Of a stretch of 64,000 nt of DNA, positions 27,710 to 33,968 are shown piece by piece (position 1 is the first letter of the stretch; each line of letters starts with the position of its first letter). Where the stretch lies: the NCBI GenBank assembly GCA_965227805.1, contig CBDDGJ010000003.1:434001-498000 (forward strand). Direction: 5' to 3'. Origin of the DNA: CBDDGJ01 sp965227805 (GTDB lineage: Bacteria > Pseudomonadota > Alphaproteobacteria > RS24). The notes under the pieces were generated by a model. It did not search any database. It was not told where the DNA came from and worked only from the letters and a program-made list of their open reading frames with translations. The position numbers were made by a program, and so were the translations under genes.

Positions 27710-27823
27710 TAATAATGGGGAGATTACCAAGTGATAATAAAATTCTTGAATTTTTCTTTTTTGTCGCCAACATCAATATAAATTATGTTTCTATATTTCA
27801 TCTTATATCTCCTATTTGAATGA

Positions 27824-27888
27824 ATATATAGTTATTTATAAGGATTTTATGGGGTAATTGAGGTTATATAGTTATGTATATAAGCACT
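27824..27888 (-). repeat. Right 65-bp terminal inverted repeat
   Basis: Inverted partner of 26093-26157, with four transition differences. Its outer end abuts the second copy of the 8-bp duplication. Confidence 0.9.
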
Positions 27889-27896
27889 ATCTTTTT
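27889..27896. repeat. 8-bp target duplication, right copy
   Basis: ATCTTTTT, identical to 26085-26092, next to the outer end of the right inverted repeat. Confidence 0.9.
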
Positions 27897-28061
27897 CACT
27901 ATATTTGAGTAAATCACGGTGGATCTGCTTGATATGGTTTTCTGTCAGGTGAACATCTTCCCATGACTGAAATACCAGCTCCATCACTTCAGTATAACCA
28001 GCAACTTCTTGCTCATCACGTGTTTCAAAACCCGCGAACAAGCTCTTTTTCTTTTCTGTTG
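27897..28061 (-). pseudogene. Fic domain protein, middle part upstream of the insertion
   Basis: The frame reads FETRDEQEVAGYTEVMELVFQ, HLTENHIKQIHRDLL and KYSEKD before the element, which is the segment that precedes the HRGEYK-type motif in Fic proteins. Homologs have about 90-100 further residues on the N-terminal side, including the inhibitory-helix region; they are missing. Homology ends close to 28031-28061, where the 31-bp repeat lies, so the 5' end was lost at or near that repeat. Together with 25408-26084 this was one gene. Confidence 0.85.
28031..28061 (+). repeat. 31-bp direct repeat, copy B
   Basis: Thirty of thirty-one bases match 23439-23469. It lies at the truncated 5' end of the fic remnant and 25 bases from the stop of the small membrane protein gene. 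Confidence 0.7.
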
Positions 28062-28085
28062 CAGGTGTATAAAAGCAGGCTGTGA

Positions 28086-28283
28086 TTAGTCTACTATCGC
28101 GCTAGGCGGTTCGGTTTGCTTTGCTTCTTTTGCCTTTGTTCTTATTTTAACTATATCGCGAATAAGCCATAAGCCACCTAAAAAAATTGCAGTAAGCCCT
28201 ATAAGCCAGACGGTTTTTACCCAATCTGACGAGGTGTGAAATTTGTTCAAAATATCCGCTATCATACCATACTCATTGGTCAT
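28086..28283 (-). CDS. Small membrane protein, unknown function
   Basis: I do not recognise this 65-residue protein. It starts MTNEYGMIADIL with a strong AGGAGG-type site in front of the ATG at 28283, has one hydrophobic segment at about residues 20-40 (VKTVWLIGLTAIFLGGLWLI) and a charged tail. An upstream in-frame start would place coding sequence inside the terminator hairpin and was rejected. It lies directly downstream, on the same strand, of the structured region at 28308-28488, so it may be controlled by it. Confidence 0.6.
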   Translation of the reverse strand: MTNEYGMIADILNKFHTSSDWVKTVWLIGLTAIFLGGLWLIRDIVKIRTKAKEAKQTEPPSAIVD

Positions 28284-28307
28284 GTTAACCCTCCTATTTG
28301 TTTCAAC

Positions 28308-28337
28308 AAAAACGGCACCAAGCAAAACTTGGTGCCG
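28308..28337 (-). terminator. Intrinsic terminator reading leftward
   Basis: CGGCACCAAG (28313-28322) and CTTGGTGCCG (28328-28337) form a perfect 10-bp stem with a 5-base loop. On the minus strand the stem is followed by five T residues (28312-28308). It sits between the structured region and the small membrane protein gene, so it would stop or attenuate transcription arriving from the right. Confidence 0.7.
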
Positions 28338-28517
28338 GGGTGTCAAAAAAACCACCTAGATATGGCCGCGGCGCCTTTAGCCGCAAGACCTATTTTATAA
28401 CGCCGCCACCCCAGCGTGATATAACAGCGGGGTGACTTTGGTTTTCGGCAGAGTCACTACCGACCTAGGTGGGGTTTTTTGATGCCCCGAGCGCGCACCC
28501 TTATGGCACGTGCCTAA
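28338..28517 (-). ncRNA. Candidate structured RNA or attenuator leader
   Basis: On the minus strand a perfect TATAAT box at 28529-28524 precedes about 180 bases that fold strongly and end in the terminator at 28313-28308. The outer arms (about 28488-28465 and 28357-28337) pair over roughly 20 positions, including GGGG with CCCC, TCAAAAAA with TTTTTTGA and CACCTAG with CTAGGTG. Inside are hairpins with GTGACT/AGTCAC and CACCCC/GGGGTG stems and a GC-rich arm. I could not match tmRNA, SRP RNA, RNase P or 6S RNA by eye. A -35 box is weak. It could be a free small RNA or a leader controlling the small gene downstream. Confidence 0.45.
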
Positions 28518-28621
28518 GCGCACATTATATGATTTTCAGGGAAAGACCAAAGAAAAGTTTATGGTCTCACGCATATCTAACCCTTGCTTTGCGATTACAT
28601 TTCGCTTTACACCTATAATCA

Positions 28622-28888
28622 ATGAATGATGAGTCTTATATCACGGTGGATGCATGTGGGCTTTTATGTCCGCACCCTGTATTACGCTTGCAAAAGGCGT
28701 TGCGCGGTGTGGCGCGCGGCGCGCGGGTACGGCTTTTGACCTCTGACGCACTCAGCAAAATTGACGTGCCGCATTTTTGCACCCAGGCCCAGCATAAGGT
28801 GATCACGCACGCACAAGAGCCCGAAGGCTTTGGCACAATGACGCTTTATAGTTTTATTATTGAAAAAAGCGGTGAAGGGGAAAGGTAG
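28622..28888 (+). CDS. TusA-family sulfur carrier protein
   Basis: The 88-residue protein has the TusA/SirA signature DACGLLCPHPVLRLQKAL with the active cysteine in the CPHP motif (residue 17), and the beta-alpha sandwich length fits the family. TusA relays persulfide sulfur, in E. coli to the TusBCD/TusE-MnmA route for tRNA 2-thiolation; this organism has mnmA at 21 kb. Whether this member serves tRNA, molybdenum cofactor or another pathway cannot be told. No clear ribosome site is seen. Confidence 0.85.
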   Translation: MNDESYITVDACGLLCPHPVLRLQKALRGVARGARVRLLTSDALSKIDVPHFCTQAQHKVITHAQEPEGFGTMTLYSFIIEKSGEGER

Positions 28889-28907
28889 TGAAGGGGAAAG
28901 GTGAGCC

Positions 28908-29252
28908 TTACCCCTTTGCAATGTCTTTCACATCATCATGAAAGCCGATATATATCTGCCCGTCAATATTCCAAATCGGGCGTTTAATCAGGGCTTCATG
29001 TTCAAGCATAAGGGCACGCATATGTGCTGGCGTCTCATCGGCCTTATCGGCTTCCGAAAGCCCCCGCCATGTGGTGCCACGCTTATTCACTAGAGTATCG
29101 GCTGGAATTTGCGTAAGCCACATATCCAAAATCGGTGCATCCAGGCCGTCTTTGCGTAAATCATGAAATTCATGGGCAATTTGTTCTGCCTTAAGCCATT
29201 TCAGGGCTTTGCGACATGTATCACAATTTTTAAGCCCATAAAGCGTGAGCAT
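28908..29252 (-). CDS. ArsC/Spx-family thioredoxin-fold protein (YffB-like)
   Basis: This 114-residue protein starts MLTLYGLKNCDTCRKALKWL, the CxxC-containing thioredoxin-fold motif of the ArsC/Spx family, and continues with NKRGTTWRGLSEADK and IKRPIWNIDGQIYIGF. It resembles YffB, whose substrate is not settled, more than true arsenate reductase; no ars operon is nearby. It follows the Coq4 gene after one base, so both probably share a transcript. Confidence 0.85.
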   Translation of the reverse strand: MLTLYGLKNCDTCRKALKWLKAEQIAHEFHDLRKDGLDAPILDMWLTQIPADTLVNKRGTTWRGLSEADKADETPAHMRALMLEHEALIKRPIWNIDGQIYIGFHDDVKDIAKG

Positions 29253-29253
29253 A

Positions 29254-30000
29254 TTAGTATAGTTCCCCTATAAGCTCGGGATAGGTGCGCGTGATATAGG
29301 CAAAGGTATTTTGATAATGTTTCGGCGGCGTGATGCCCAATATACGGCGCACATCTGCAAGCGGCTGTGTGAGCAGAAACTCCCAATCAGCGCCGCCCAG
29401 CCAGTCGGCCTGTTTACCCAAACGAAGCCCCTCACGCAGGGCATGGCCTATTTTAACCTTTGGCATTTGCTTTGCCAGATGTTGCCAGCCCGCAAGCATT
29501 ATGAGTAAAAAGCCGATATTGCCAAATTGCCTATAGGTAAAGGCAAGCAAGGATAATTCGCCCAAAGAATCGCGATTATAGCCCGTTACCACATGCCATA
29601 GGTCATGCGCTATGAGTTGGCGATCGGTAAAAATAATCTGTTCGGATGATACGCCTGTTTTATCATGCTGCGTCCCGTCTATAAAAGCATCATTAAGGCC
29701 GTCCGCATTAATGTTTTCGCGCGTGGTAAATTCATAATAATGCCGCCCCAAACTATCTTCTGGTAAAGATTTAAGCCACGCGGAATCTTGTAAATAATGC
29801 AATAAGGGTTTTTCTGCTGTGAGAATTTTCTGAGCATTCTCATGCCGCATGAATTTTTTGAAGCTACGCTGGTGGGCTGCTTCCCCCCATGTCGTAATGA
29901 TCTTAAAAACCTGTGCCGTGTCTTCTTTATCGGCAATCAGCTTGCGTATGGCTTTGATGGTTGTCAGTATTTTACTTTTAGGAGCTTTACGATTTGGCAT
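29254..30000 (-). CDS. Coq4-family ubiquinone biosynthesis protein
   Basis: Coq4 proteins take part in ubiquinone synthesis, where recent work assigns oxidative decarboxylation of the ring. The 248-residue protein has the zinc-binding HDxxH(x11)E motif exactly: H132, D133, H136 and E148 in AHDLWHVVTGYNRDSLGE. The following LSLLAFTYRQFGN and the C-terminal RRILGI and YITRTYPELI also fit. A ubiquinone role agrees with the aerobic chain encoded in the window. Confidence 0.88.
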   Translation of the reverse strand: MPNRKAPKSKILTTIKAIRKLIADKEDTAQVFKIITTWGEAAHQRSFKKFMRHENAQKILTAEKPLLHYLQDSAWLKSLPEDSLGRHYYEFTTRENINADGLNDAFIDGTQHDKTGVSSEQIIFTDRQLIAHDLWHVVTGYNRDSLGELSLLAFTYRQFGNIGFLLIMLAGWQHLAKQMPKVKIGHALREGLRLGKQADWLGGADWEFLLTQPLADVRRILGITPPKHYQNTFAYITRTYPELIGELY

Positions 30001-30075
30001 AATATTTATTCCTTACAGTATGCGGTTACTTTAATGGTGCACAGGCATATGGCCTGTCTTTATGTATACAGCTAT

Positions 30076-30103
30076 ATAGACTATGCTTTATAATATAGTC
30101 TAT
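30076..30103. promoter_or_regulatory. Inverted repeat upstream of the Coq4 gene
   Basis: ATAGACTAT and ATAGTCTAT form a perfect 9-bp inverted repeat with a 10-base AT-rich spacer in the 240-bp gap between the Coq4 gene and tRNA-Leu. It may be an operator or a weak hairpin; the rest of the gap shows only AT-rich sequence. Confidence 0.25.
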
Positions 30104-30240
30104 CTTATTTATCAAGATTTTTGCAGCGCTTAATCTGTGATAATCATCTCTGATAATCGTGGGTTTTCTTATCTTTTCTTGTGGTGTTTTGTGCGCATTA
30201 TCTATCATTTTCTAGCTTAGTATTTATGCGCGCTTGTTTG

Positions 30241-30327
30241 TGGTGGCCTCGGCCGGACTTGAACCGGCACTCCATTACTGGACGCAGATTTTAAGTCTGC
30301 TGCGTCTACCAATTCCGCCACGAGGCC
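30241..30327 (-). tRNA. tRNA-Leu(UAA)
   Basis: The minus strand folds into an 87-base class II tRNA. The acceptor stem is GGCCTCG with CGAGGCC, followed by A and an encoded CCA at 30243-30241. The anticodon stem-loop GCAGACTTAAAATCTGC gives anticodon UAA, the variable arm is long, and the T loop reads GGTTCAAGTCC. It is flanked by ordinary chromosomal genes and shows no sign of an integrated element. Confidence 0.97.
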
Positions 30328-30348
30328 TCATAGGGAGGGCTATCCGTA

Positions 30349-31416
30349 TCACGGGCGCGCGGGTTTGTCTAGCAACAAGCTCTCCCCAATGCGCATTATA
30401 TATGCTTGGTTTTGTGCCGCTTTGCTAAACCGCTCACGTGGTTCGTAAAAAGGCTCTAAAGAAAGCGGAAATGTGCCCCAATGCATCGGCACTAATGTGC
30501 TACAATTTAAGTCCTTACCCGCTTGCGTGCCGCCTTCCGGTGTCATATGTGCGCCGCGCATCATTACACGCGGTTCATAAGCCCCGGCGCTCATCAAGCC
30601 AATATCGCATCCATTATGGTGCTCTGCCATATGCCGCCCAATATCTTTGAATAAAGATGTATGTGTCTCTGTATCGCCGCTATGATAAATCGAGATTGTA
30701 TCGGAGCTAAATGCATAAGACATCCATAAGGTCTCATTTACGTCAAAAGGCGTGCGGTTCGCCCAGTGCACTGCTGGATAAGCCGTAAACTTAATGCCCT
30801 TCACATACACCGTATCATACCAGTCAACCTCATGCACTGTGCCAAAACCGCGCTTTGTGAAATAAGAGGCAAGCCCCAAAGGCACAATTGCGGTGATATT
30901 TTGCTTATTCGCCAATGCATCAAGGGTATCCACATCCAGATGATCGTAATGGGCATGGCTGATTATCACAACATCAATCGGGGGTAAATCTGTAAGCGCG
31001 ATGCCCGGCGGCATAAAACGCTTGGGGCCTGCAAAAGAAACCGGAGATGCACGGGTAGAAAATATGGGATCGGTTAAAATCGTTACCCCGTCAAGGCGGG
31101 CGAAAAATGTCGCATGGCCAATCCAGCTTAGCACATCCCTATCTTGCATCTGTAAAAAATCACTGCGCGCCTGTGACGCATCTATATAATGCGTTTTATC
31201 TATGACGGCATCTTCTTTATGGGTCAAAAACTCCCAAAAAAACTTAATACGCATGGTTAGTCTGCTGTCGCGCCCTATGCTATCGGGTGGGTTACGAAAC
31301 CCGCCCTTTATGTGGTGATATGGTTTATCGGGCATAGCTTCCGAGGAAGTTTCGCAGGACATCAGGGCAAAAGATAAAAAAACTATATAAAAAAGACACG
31401 TGAATTTCCTAAACAT
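30349..31416 (-). CDS. Lipoprotein of the metallo-beta-lactamase fold (NAPE-PLD/UlaG-like)
   Basis: The 355-residue protein has a lipobox (FALMSC, cysteine at residue 20), so it is likely anchored in the envelope. The metal-binding HAHYDHLD motif, the WIGHATFFARLDGVTILTDPIF stretch and the later YHSGDTE and HWGTF metal ligands place it with NAPE-PLD-like phosphodiesterases and UlaG-type lactonases. Substrate is unknown; a phospholipid-related role is possible. It follows the SH3 gene with 18 bases between. Confidence 0.85.
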   Translation of the reverse strand: MFRKFTCLFYIVFLSFALMSCETSSEAMPDKPYHHIKGGFRNPPDSIGRDSRLTMRIKFFWEFLTHKEDAVIDKTHYIDASQARSDFLQMQDRDVLSWIGHATFFARLDGVTILTDPIFSTRASPVSFAGPKRFMPPGIALTDLPPIDVVIISHAHYDHLDVDTLDALANKQNITAIVPLGLASYFTKRGFGTVHEVDWYDTVYVKGIKFTAYPAVHWANRTPFDVNETLWMSYAFSSDTISIYHSGDTETHTSLFKDIGRHMAEHHNGCDIGLMSAGAYEPRVMMRGAHMTPEGGTQAGKDLNCSTLVPMHWGTFPLSLEPFYEPRERFSKAAQNQAYIMRIGESLLLDKPARP

Positions 31417-31434
31417 ATCATAAATCTATATGAT

Positions 31435-31986
31435 TTACTCGTCAGCGTAAACCCCCCATAAATGGGCGCGTTCCACCCATCCGCTATAATCACCTGTATC
31501 TATTTTGCACCAGCCAGATATACATGTTTCTAATCTGGCAATCACCCCATTTTGCACGCGTGCGATAATCACTTCATCCATAGTTGGTTTGCGATATAGA
31601 TTTGTCAGGTCGGTTTTTATATCAATAATTATATGGCGTTCACCGCTTAATTTACGCACAGGCATCCAGCCTTCTGTGCCGTCAATATCGCGCAGGCGAC
31701 GCCAATCATCATATTCCGCAACAACTTCTAACGGATAGTTTTTGCGCGCATAACGCCAGACAATATTATAATTTGCCCCGGGGCCTCCATACATATTTGC
31801 CTGGGTGACTTTAATACTCACAAAACGCGGAACGCATAAGCCGGTTTTTTTACCCTTTGCACCTTGTGCAGGGCAGGCCGCAGGTGCTGCCGCAGATTGT
31901 GCGGCAATCATCATATAAGCAAAGGGTATGATCAGCGTCACGACAAATGTGAGTGTGACGACAAAAACACGCAAAATCACCATCAT
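31435..31986 (-). CDS. Exported bacterial SH3-domain protein
   Basis: This 183-residue protein has an N-terminal hydrophobic signal or anchor (about 5-30) and two SH3-like repeats at about 55-115 (ANMYGGPGANYNIVWRYARKNYPLEVV then WRRLRDIDGTEGWM) and 120-180 (TNLYRKPTMDEVIIARVQ then GWCKIDTGDYSGWV). Such proteins are common in alphaproteobacteria and are presumed to bind peptidoglycan; the exact role is unknown. Confidence 0.85.
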   Translation of the reverse strand: MMVILRVFVVTLTFVVTLIIPFAYMMIAAQSAAAPAACPAQGAKGKKTGLCVPRFVSIKVTQANMYGGPGANYNIVWRYARKNYPLEVVAEYDDWRRLRDIDGTEGWMPVRKLSGERHIIIDIKTDLTNLYRKPTMDEVIIARVQNGVIARLETCISGWCKIDTGDYSGWVERAHLWGVYADE

Positions 31987-32019
31987 ACGCTACATTATAT
32001 ATAGGTTTTTAAGCTATTC

Positions 32020-32523
32020 TCATAATGATTTTGTTGATTTTCCGGCTATCTTTGCTTTGCGTTTGCGCATAAGCGGCTGATAGGCCTGTTGTGCATGCAT
32101 GGTGCAATAGGGGCTTCCGGCTTTGGAGCGTGCGCCGCAAAAATGAAAATCTGGCGTGCCGGGGTCGCCGATTGGCCACTTACAGGTATGCTCGGTAAGG
32201 TGCAATGTGCTCGCGCGCTCTTCTGGTGTTAAAATGGGGCGCGGTGGTGTGATTTCTTCTTTTATCGTATCCATATCGCTGGTTATAAGCCGGGCGCGTG
32301 AGCCTGGCATGGATGGAATAGACGGTTGCACACGCTCTTTTGTGCGAATACGCACTGTGCTTACGCGCGGCGGCGTGGCGCGTCCCGAAAGGCCTAGCCG
32401 ATGCACTTTACCGATAACGGCATTGCGGGTGATTCCCCCCATTTTGCGGGCAATTTGGCTCGCGCTTAATCCATCTGCCCATAATTTTTTTAAGATTTCA
32501 ACGCGGTCTTCTGTCCAAGCCAT
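32020..32523 (-). CDS. gcrA: GcrA cell-cycle regulator
   Basis: GcrA binds sigma-70 and N6-methylated GANTC promoters to activate cell-cycle genes in alphaproteobacteria. The 167-residue protein has the near-invariant N-terminus MAWTEDRVEILKKLWADGLS followed by ASQIARKMGG and TRNAVIGKVHRLGLSGR, and a C-terminal cysteine-containing zone (CKWPIGDP, FCGA, YCTMH). The start at 32523 has a GGAGGAAAG site; an upstream start adding 37 residues was rejected. The window thus encodes both a CtrA-like protein and GcrA. Confidence 0.95.
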   Translation of the reverse strand: MAWTEDRVEILKKLWADGLSASQIARKMGGITRNAVIGKVHRLGLSGRATPPRVSTVRIRTKERVQPSIPSMPGSRARLITSDMDTIKEEITPPRPILTPEERASTLHLTEHTCKWPIGDPGTPDFHFCGARSKAGSPYCTMHAQQAYQPLMRKRKAKIAGKSTKSL

Positions 32524-32718
32524 GCTTTCCTCCCCATTGGTTAGCTTCTCTATATATTGTGTTATAATAAAAGCAATATACAATATGTAGGCAAAAAACA
32601 AGGCCGGAATGGATGATTCTTCATTTTTCCACAAGAATATTCCATGAAAACAATATTGCTTTTATTGTTAAAAGCCTTAGAGTGCTCCCACACAGGCGTG
32701 AGGCAAGGTAAAGCAAAA

Positions 32719-33549
32719 ATGACGACACAAAAACCTGCGGATTTTTATCATATTTCACAAGATTATGGCATGCGTCAGTTTGGCTATGTGAATTGGCGCG
32801 GCTTATGGACGCTTTATATGAAAGAAGTTAAGCGGTTTTGGAAAGTATGGATGCAAACTCTGGGCGCGCCTATTGTTACAACTCTGTTATTTTTGGCGAT
32901 TTTTTCGGTTGCACTGGGGCGGGTGCGTCCGGATATTAATGGCGTTGCGTTCGTAAATTTTCTGGCACCGGGGCTTATTATGATGGCCATCATCCAAAAC
33001 GCCTTTGCCAATAGCTCCTCCTCGCTTTTGGTGGGCAAGGTGCAGGGGAACATTGTCGATATACTTATGCCGCCGCTTTCGCCCATGGAATTGGGGGCGG
33101 GAATCATCTGGGGGGCTGTGACGCGCGGCATATTTGTTGGCATCGGCACCTATGCCAGCATGTCTATTTTTGTTCCGCTTGGGGTGCATAATATGTGGGC
33201 TCTGGGTTTTTACGGGCTTATGGCCTCATTGCTTTTGTCTTCTATCGGGCTTATTGGGGGTATATGGGCGGAGAAATTTGATCATTTAGCAACGGTGACG
33301 AATTTTGGTATTATGCCCCTTTCCTTTTTATCGGGCACATTTTATTCGGTGGATCAATTACCCCATTTTGCTTATGTGATCACGCAATATAATCCGTTTT
33401 TCTATATGATAGACGGGTTTCGCTATGGGGTAACCGGGCATGCAGAGGGCTCTTTGCTGTTTGGCGGCCTCATGCTGCTTATACTGAATATTATTTTCGG
33501 AACGGCCTGTTATATATTGCTTAAAAAAGGCTATCGCCTGAAAAGTTAG
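32719..33549 (+). CDS. ABC-2 type transporter permease
   Basis: This 276-residue inner-membrane protein has six hydrophobic segments and the ABC-2 signature near MPLSFLSGTFYSVDQLP. The start at 32719 (MTTQKPADFYHISQDYGMRQFG) has an AAGG-type site; an ATG at 32644 would add 25 residues. No ATPase gene is next to it. The only ABC-2 type ATPase in the window is at 62228-63169, about 30 kb away, so a split pair is possible but unproven. Confidence 0.85.
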   Translation: MTTQKPADFYHISQDYGMRQFGYVNWRGLWTLYMKEVKRFWKVWMQTLGAPIVTTLLFLAIFSVALGRVRPDINGVAFVNFLAPGLIMMAIIQNAFANSSSSLLVGKVQGNIVDILMPPLSPMELGAGIIWGAVTRGIFVGIGTYASMSIFVPLGVHNMWALGFYGLMASLLLSSIGLIGGIWAEKFDHLATVTNFGIMPLSFLSGTFYSVDQLPHFAYVITQYNPFFYMIDGFRYGVTGHAEGSLLFGGLMLLILNIIFGTACYILLKKGYRLKS

Positions 33550-33625
33550 CCCTTTATACAAGGGCAGTCTTGCGTTTTGCTTTTGGGTTGACCTCACATT
33601 TCAATCATGTAACTATCCACAGTGG

Positions 33626-33645
33626 AAGCAGGTCAATCCCTGCTT
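33626..33645 (+). terminator. Likely terminator of the ABC-2 permease gene
   Basis: AAGCAGG and CCTGCTT form a 7-bp stem with a 6-base loop, followed on the plus strand by a short T-run, 77 bases after the permease stop. Confidence 0.5.
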
Positions 33646-33716
33646 TTGGAGTCTAAAACTCGTTCAGCACGGTATGACATATCGTAACCAATGTCTCCTG
33701 ACCCTTTGGGCCGGGG

Positions 33717-33758
33717 GGCAGTCATGTATGTCCAAGGCCTGGCCCAAAGATGATTGCA
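33717..33758. repeat. 42-bp structured repeat, copy 1
   Basis: This copy runs from GGCAGTCATG to AGATGATTGCA and matches 33845-33886 at about 36 of 42 positions, nearly all differences being transitions. It is bracketed by a GGCCGGG and CCCGGCC pair (about 33710 and 33783) and is followed by a hairpin plus T-run at 33757-33780. Confidence 0.6.
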
Positions 33759-33785
33759 GTCGTTGCTGACGATTTTTTTACTCCC

Positions 33786-33821
33786 GGCCACCAATCATGT
33801 TTCATTACATGTTTTGTGGTC
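33786..33821. repeat. Inverted repeat between the two 42-bp copies
   Basis: CCACCAATCATGT and ACATGTTTTGTGG pair around a short loop, separating the two 42-bp copies. Together with the copies it makes the whole 33.7-33.92 kb stretch highly structured. Confidence 0.5.
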
Positions 33822-33844
33822 GTTTCGCTATTTTATGACCGGAA

Positions 33845-33886
33845 GGCAATCATGCATGCCCAGGGCTTGGCCTAAAGATGATTGCA
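33845..33886. repeat. 42-bp structured repeat, copy 2
   Basis: Second copy, starting 128 bases after the first. Inside it GCAATCAT pairs with ATGATTGC across a loop that contains CCAGGGCTTGG. It is bracketed by GACCGGAAG (33838-33846) and CTTCCGGTC (33911-33919). The 419-bp gap 33550-33968 holds these repeats and no gene I can support. Confidence 0.6.
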
Positions 33887-33968
33887 AAGTATGGGGTGTG
33901 CTTTAACCATCTTCCGGTCGCCAGTTTCTATGATCATCCCGTTAGGCACGTTGATAGATAACCCCCTT

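Larger units (their letters stand above)
26526..27728 (+). mobile_element. IS3-family insertion sequence (IS407/IS51-like)
   Basis: About 1.2 kb with two overlapping transposase frames. The tips are imperfect inverted repeats beginning GGTAATC followed by a C-rich tract (GGTAATCCCCCCAT and GGTAATCTCCCCAT when read inward). The flanks show AAG at 26524-26526 and 27729-27731, so the duplication is 2 or 3 bp depending on the exact tip. Both transposase frames look intact, so the copy may be active. Confidence 0.9.
26192..27801 (-). pseudogene. GIY-YIG nuclease gene interrupted by an IS3 element
   Basis: The gene starts at an ATG at 27801 with AGGAG seven bases upstream (MKYRNIIYIDVGDKKEKF), is cut after 24 codons by the IS element, and resumes at 26523. 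Removing the IS and one copy of its 2-3 bp duplication joins ACT to TCC in frame and gives a protein of about 134 residues. The resumed part has GIYSFMK, WSILYIGQTKSLRDRL and the family ending LIHLYNPPCN, covering the GIY, YIG, arginine and terminal motifs. The reading frame that remains from the IS end (115 residues) uses an ATG inside the IS tip and might be expressed from there. Confidence 0.85.
26093..27888. mobile_element. Inverted-repeat element inserted in fic, carrying a GIY-YIG gene
   Basis: The element is 1796 bp as it stands and 591 bp once the inner IS3 copy is removed. Its ends are 65-bp inverted repeats with four mismatches, all transitions, and it is flanked by an 8-bp duplication of fic sequence. 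It carries a single gene, for a GIY-YIG nuclease, filling most of the interior, and no recognisable transposase of its own. It could be a non-autonomous element moved by a transposase that makes 8-bp duplications, or a distinct mobile unit; I do not recognise the end sequence. Confidence 0.85.

Noticed and set aside
28337..28488. Integron attC-like recombination site
   Set aside because: The length and imperfect symmetry fit loosely, but the required GTTRRRY core and its partner are missing and no integrase is nearby.
30241..30327. tRNA-Leu as integration site for the accessory island
   Set aside because: The accessory DNA ends about 2 kb away, core genes (TusA, ArsC-like, Coq4) lie between, and no duplicated tRNA 3' end or integrase is seen.
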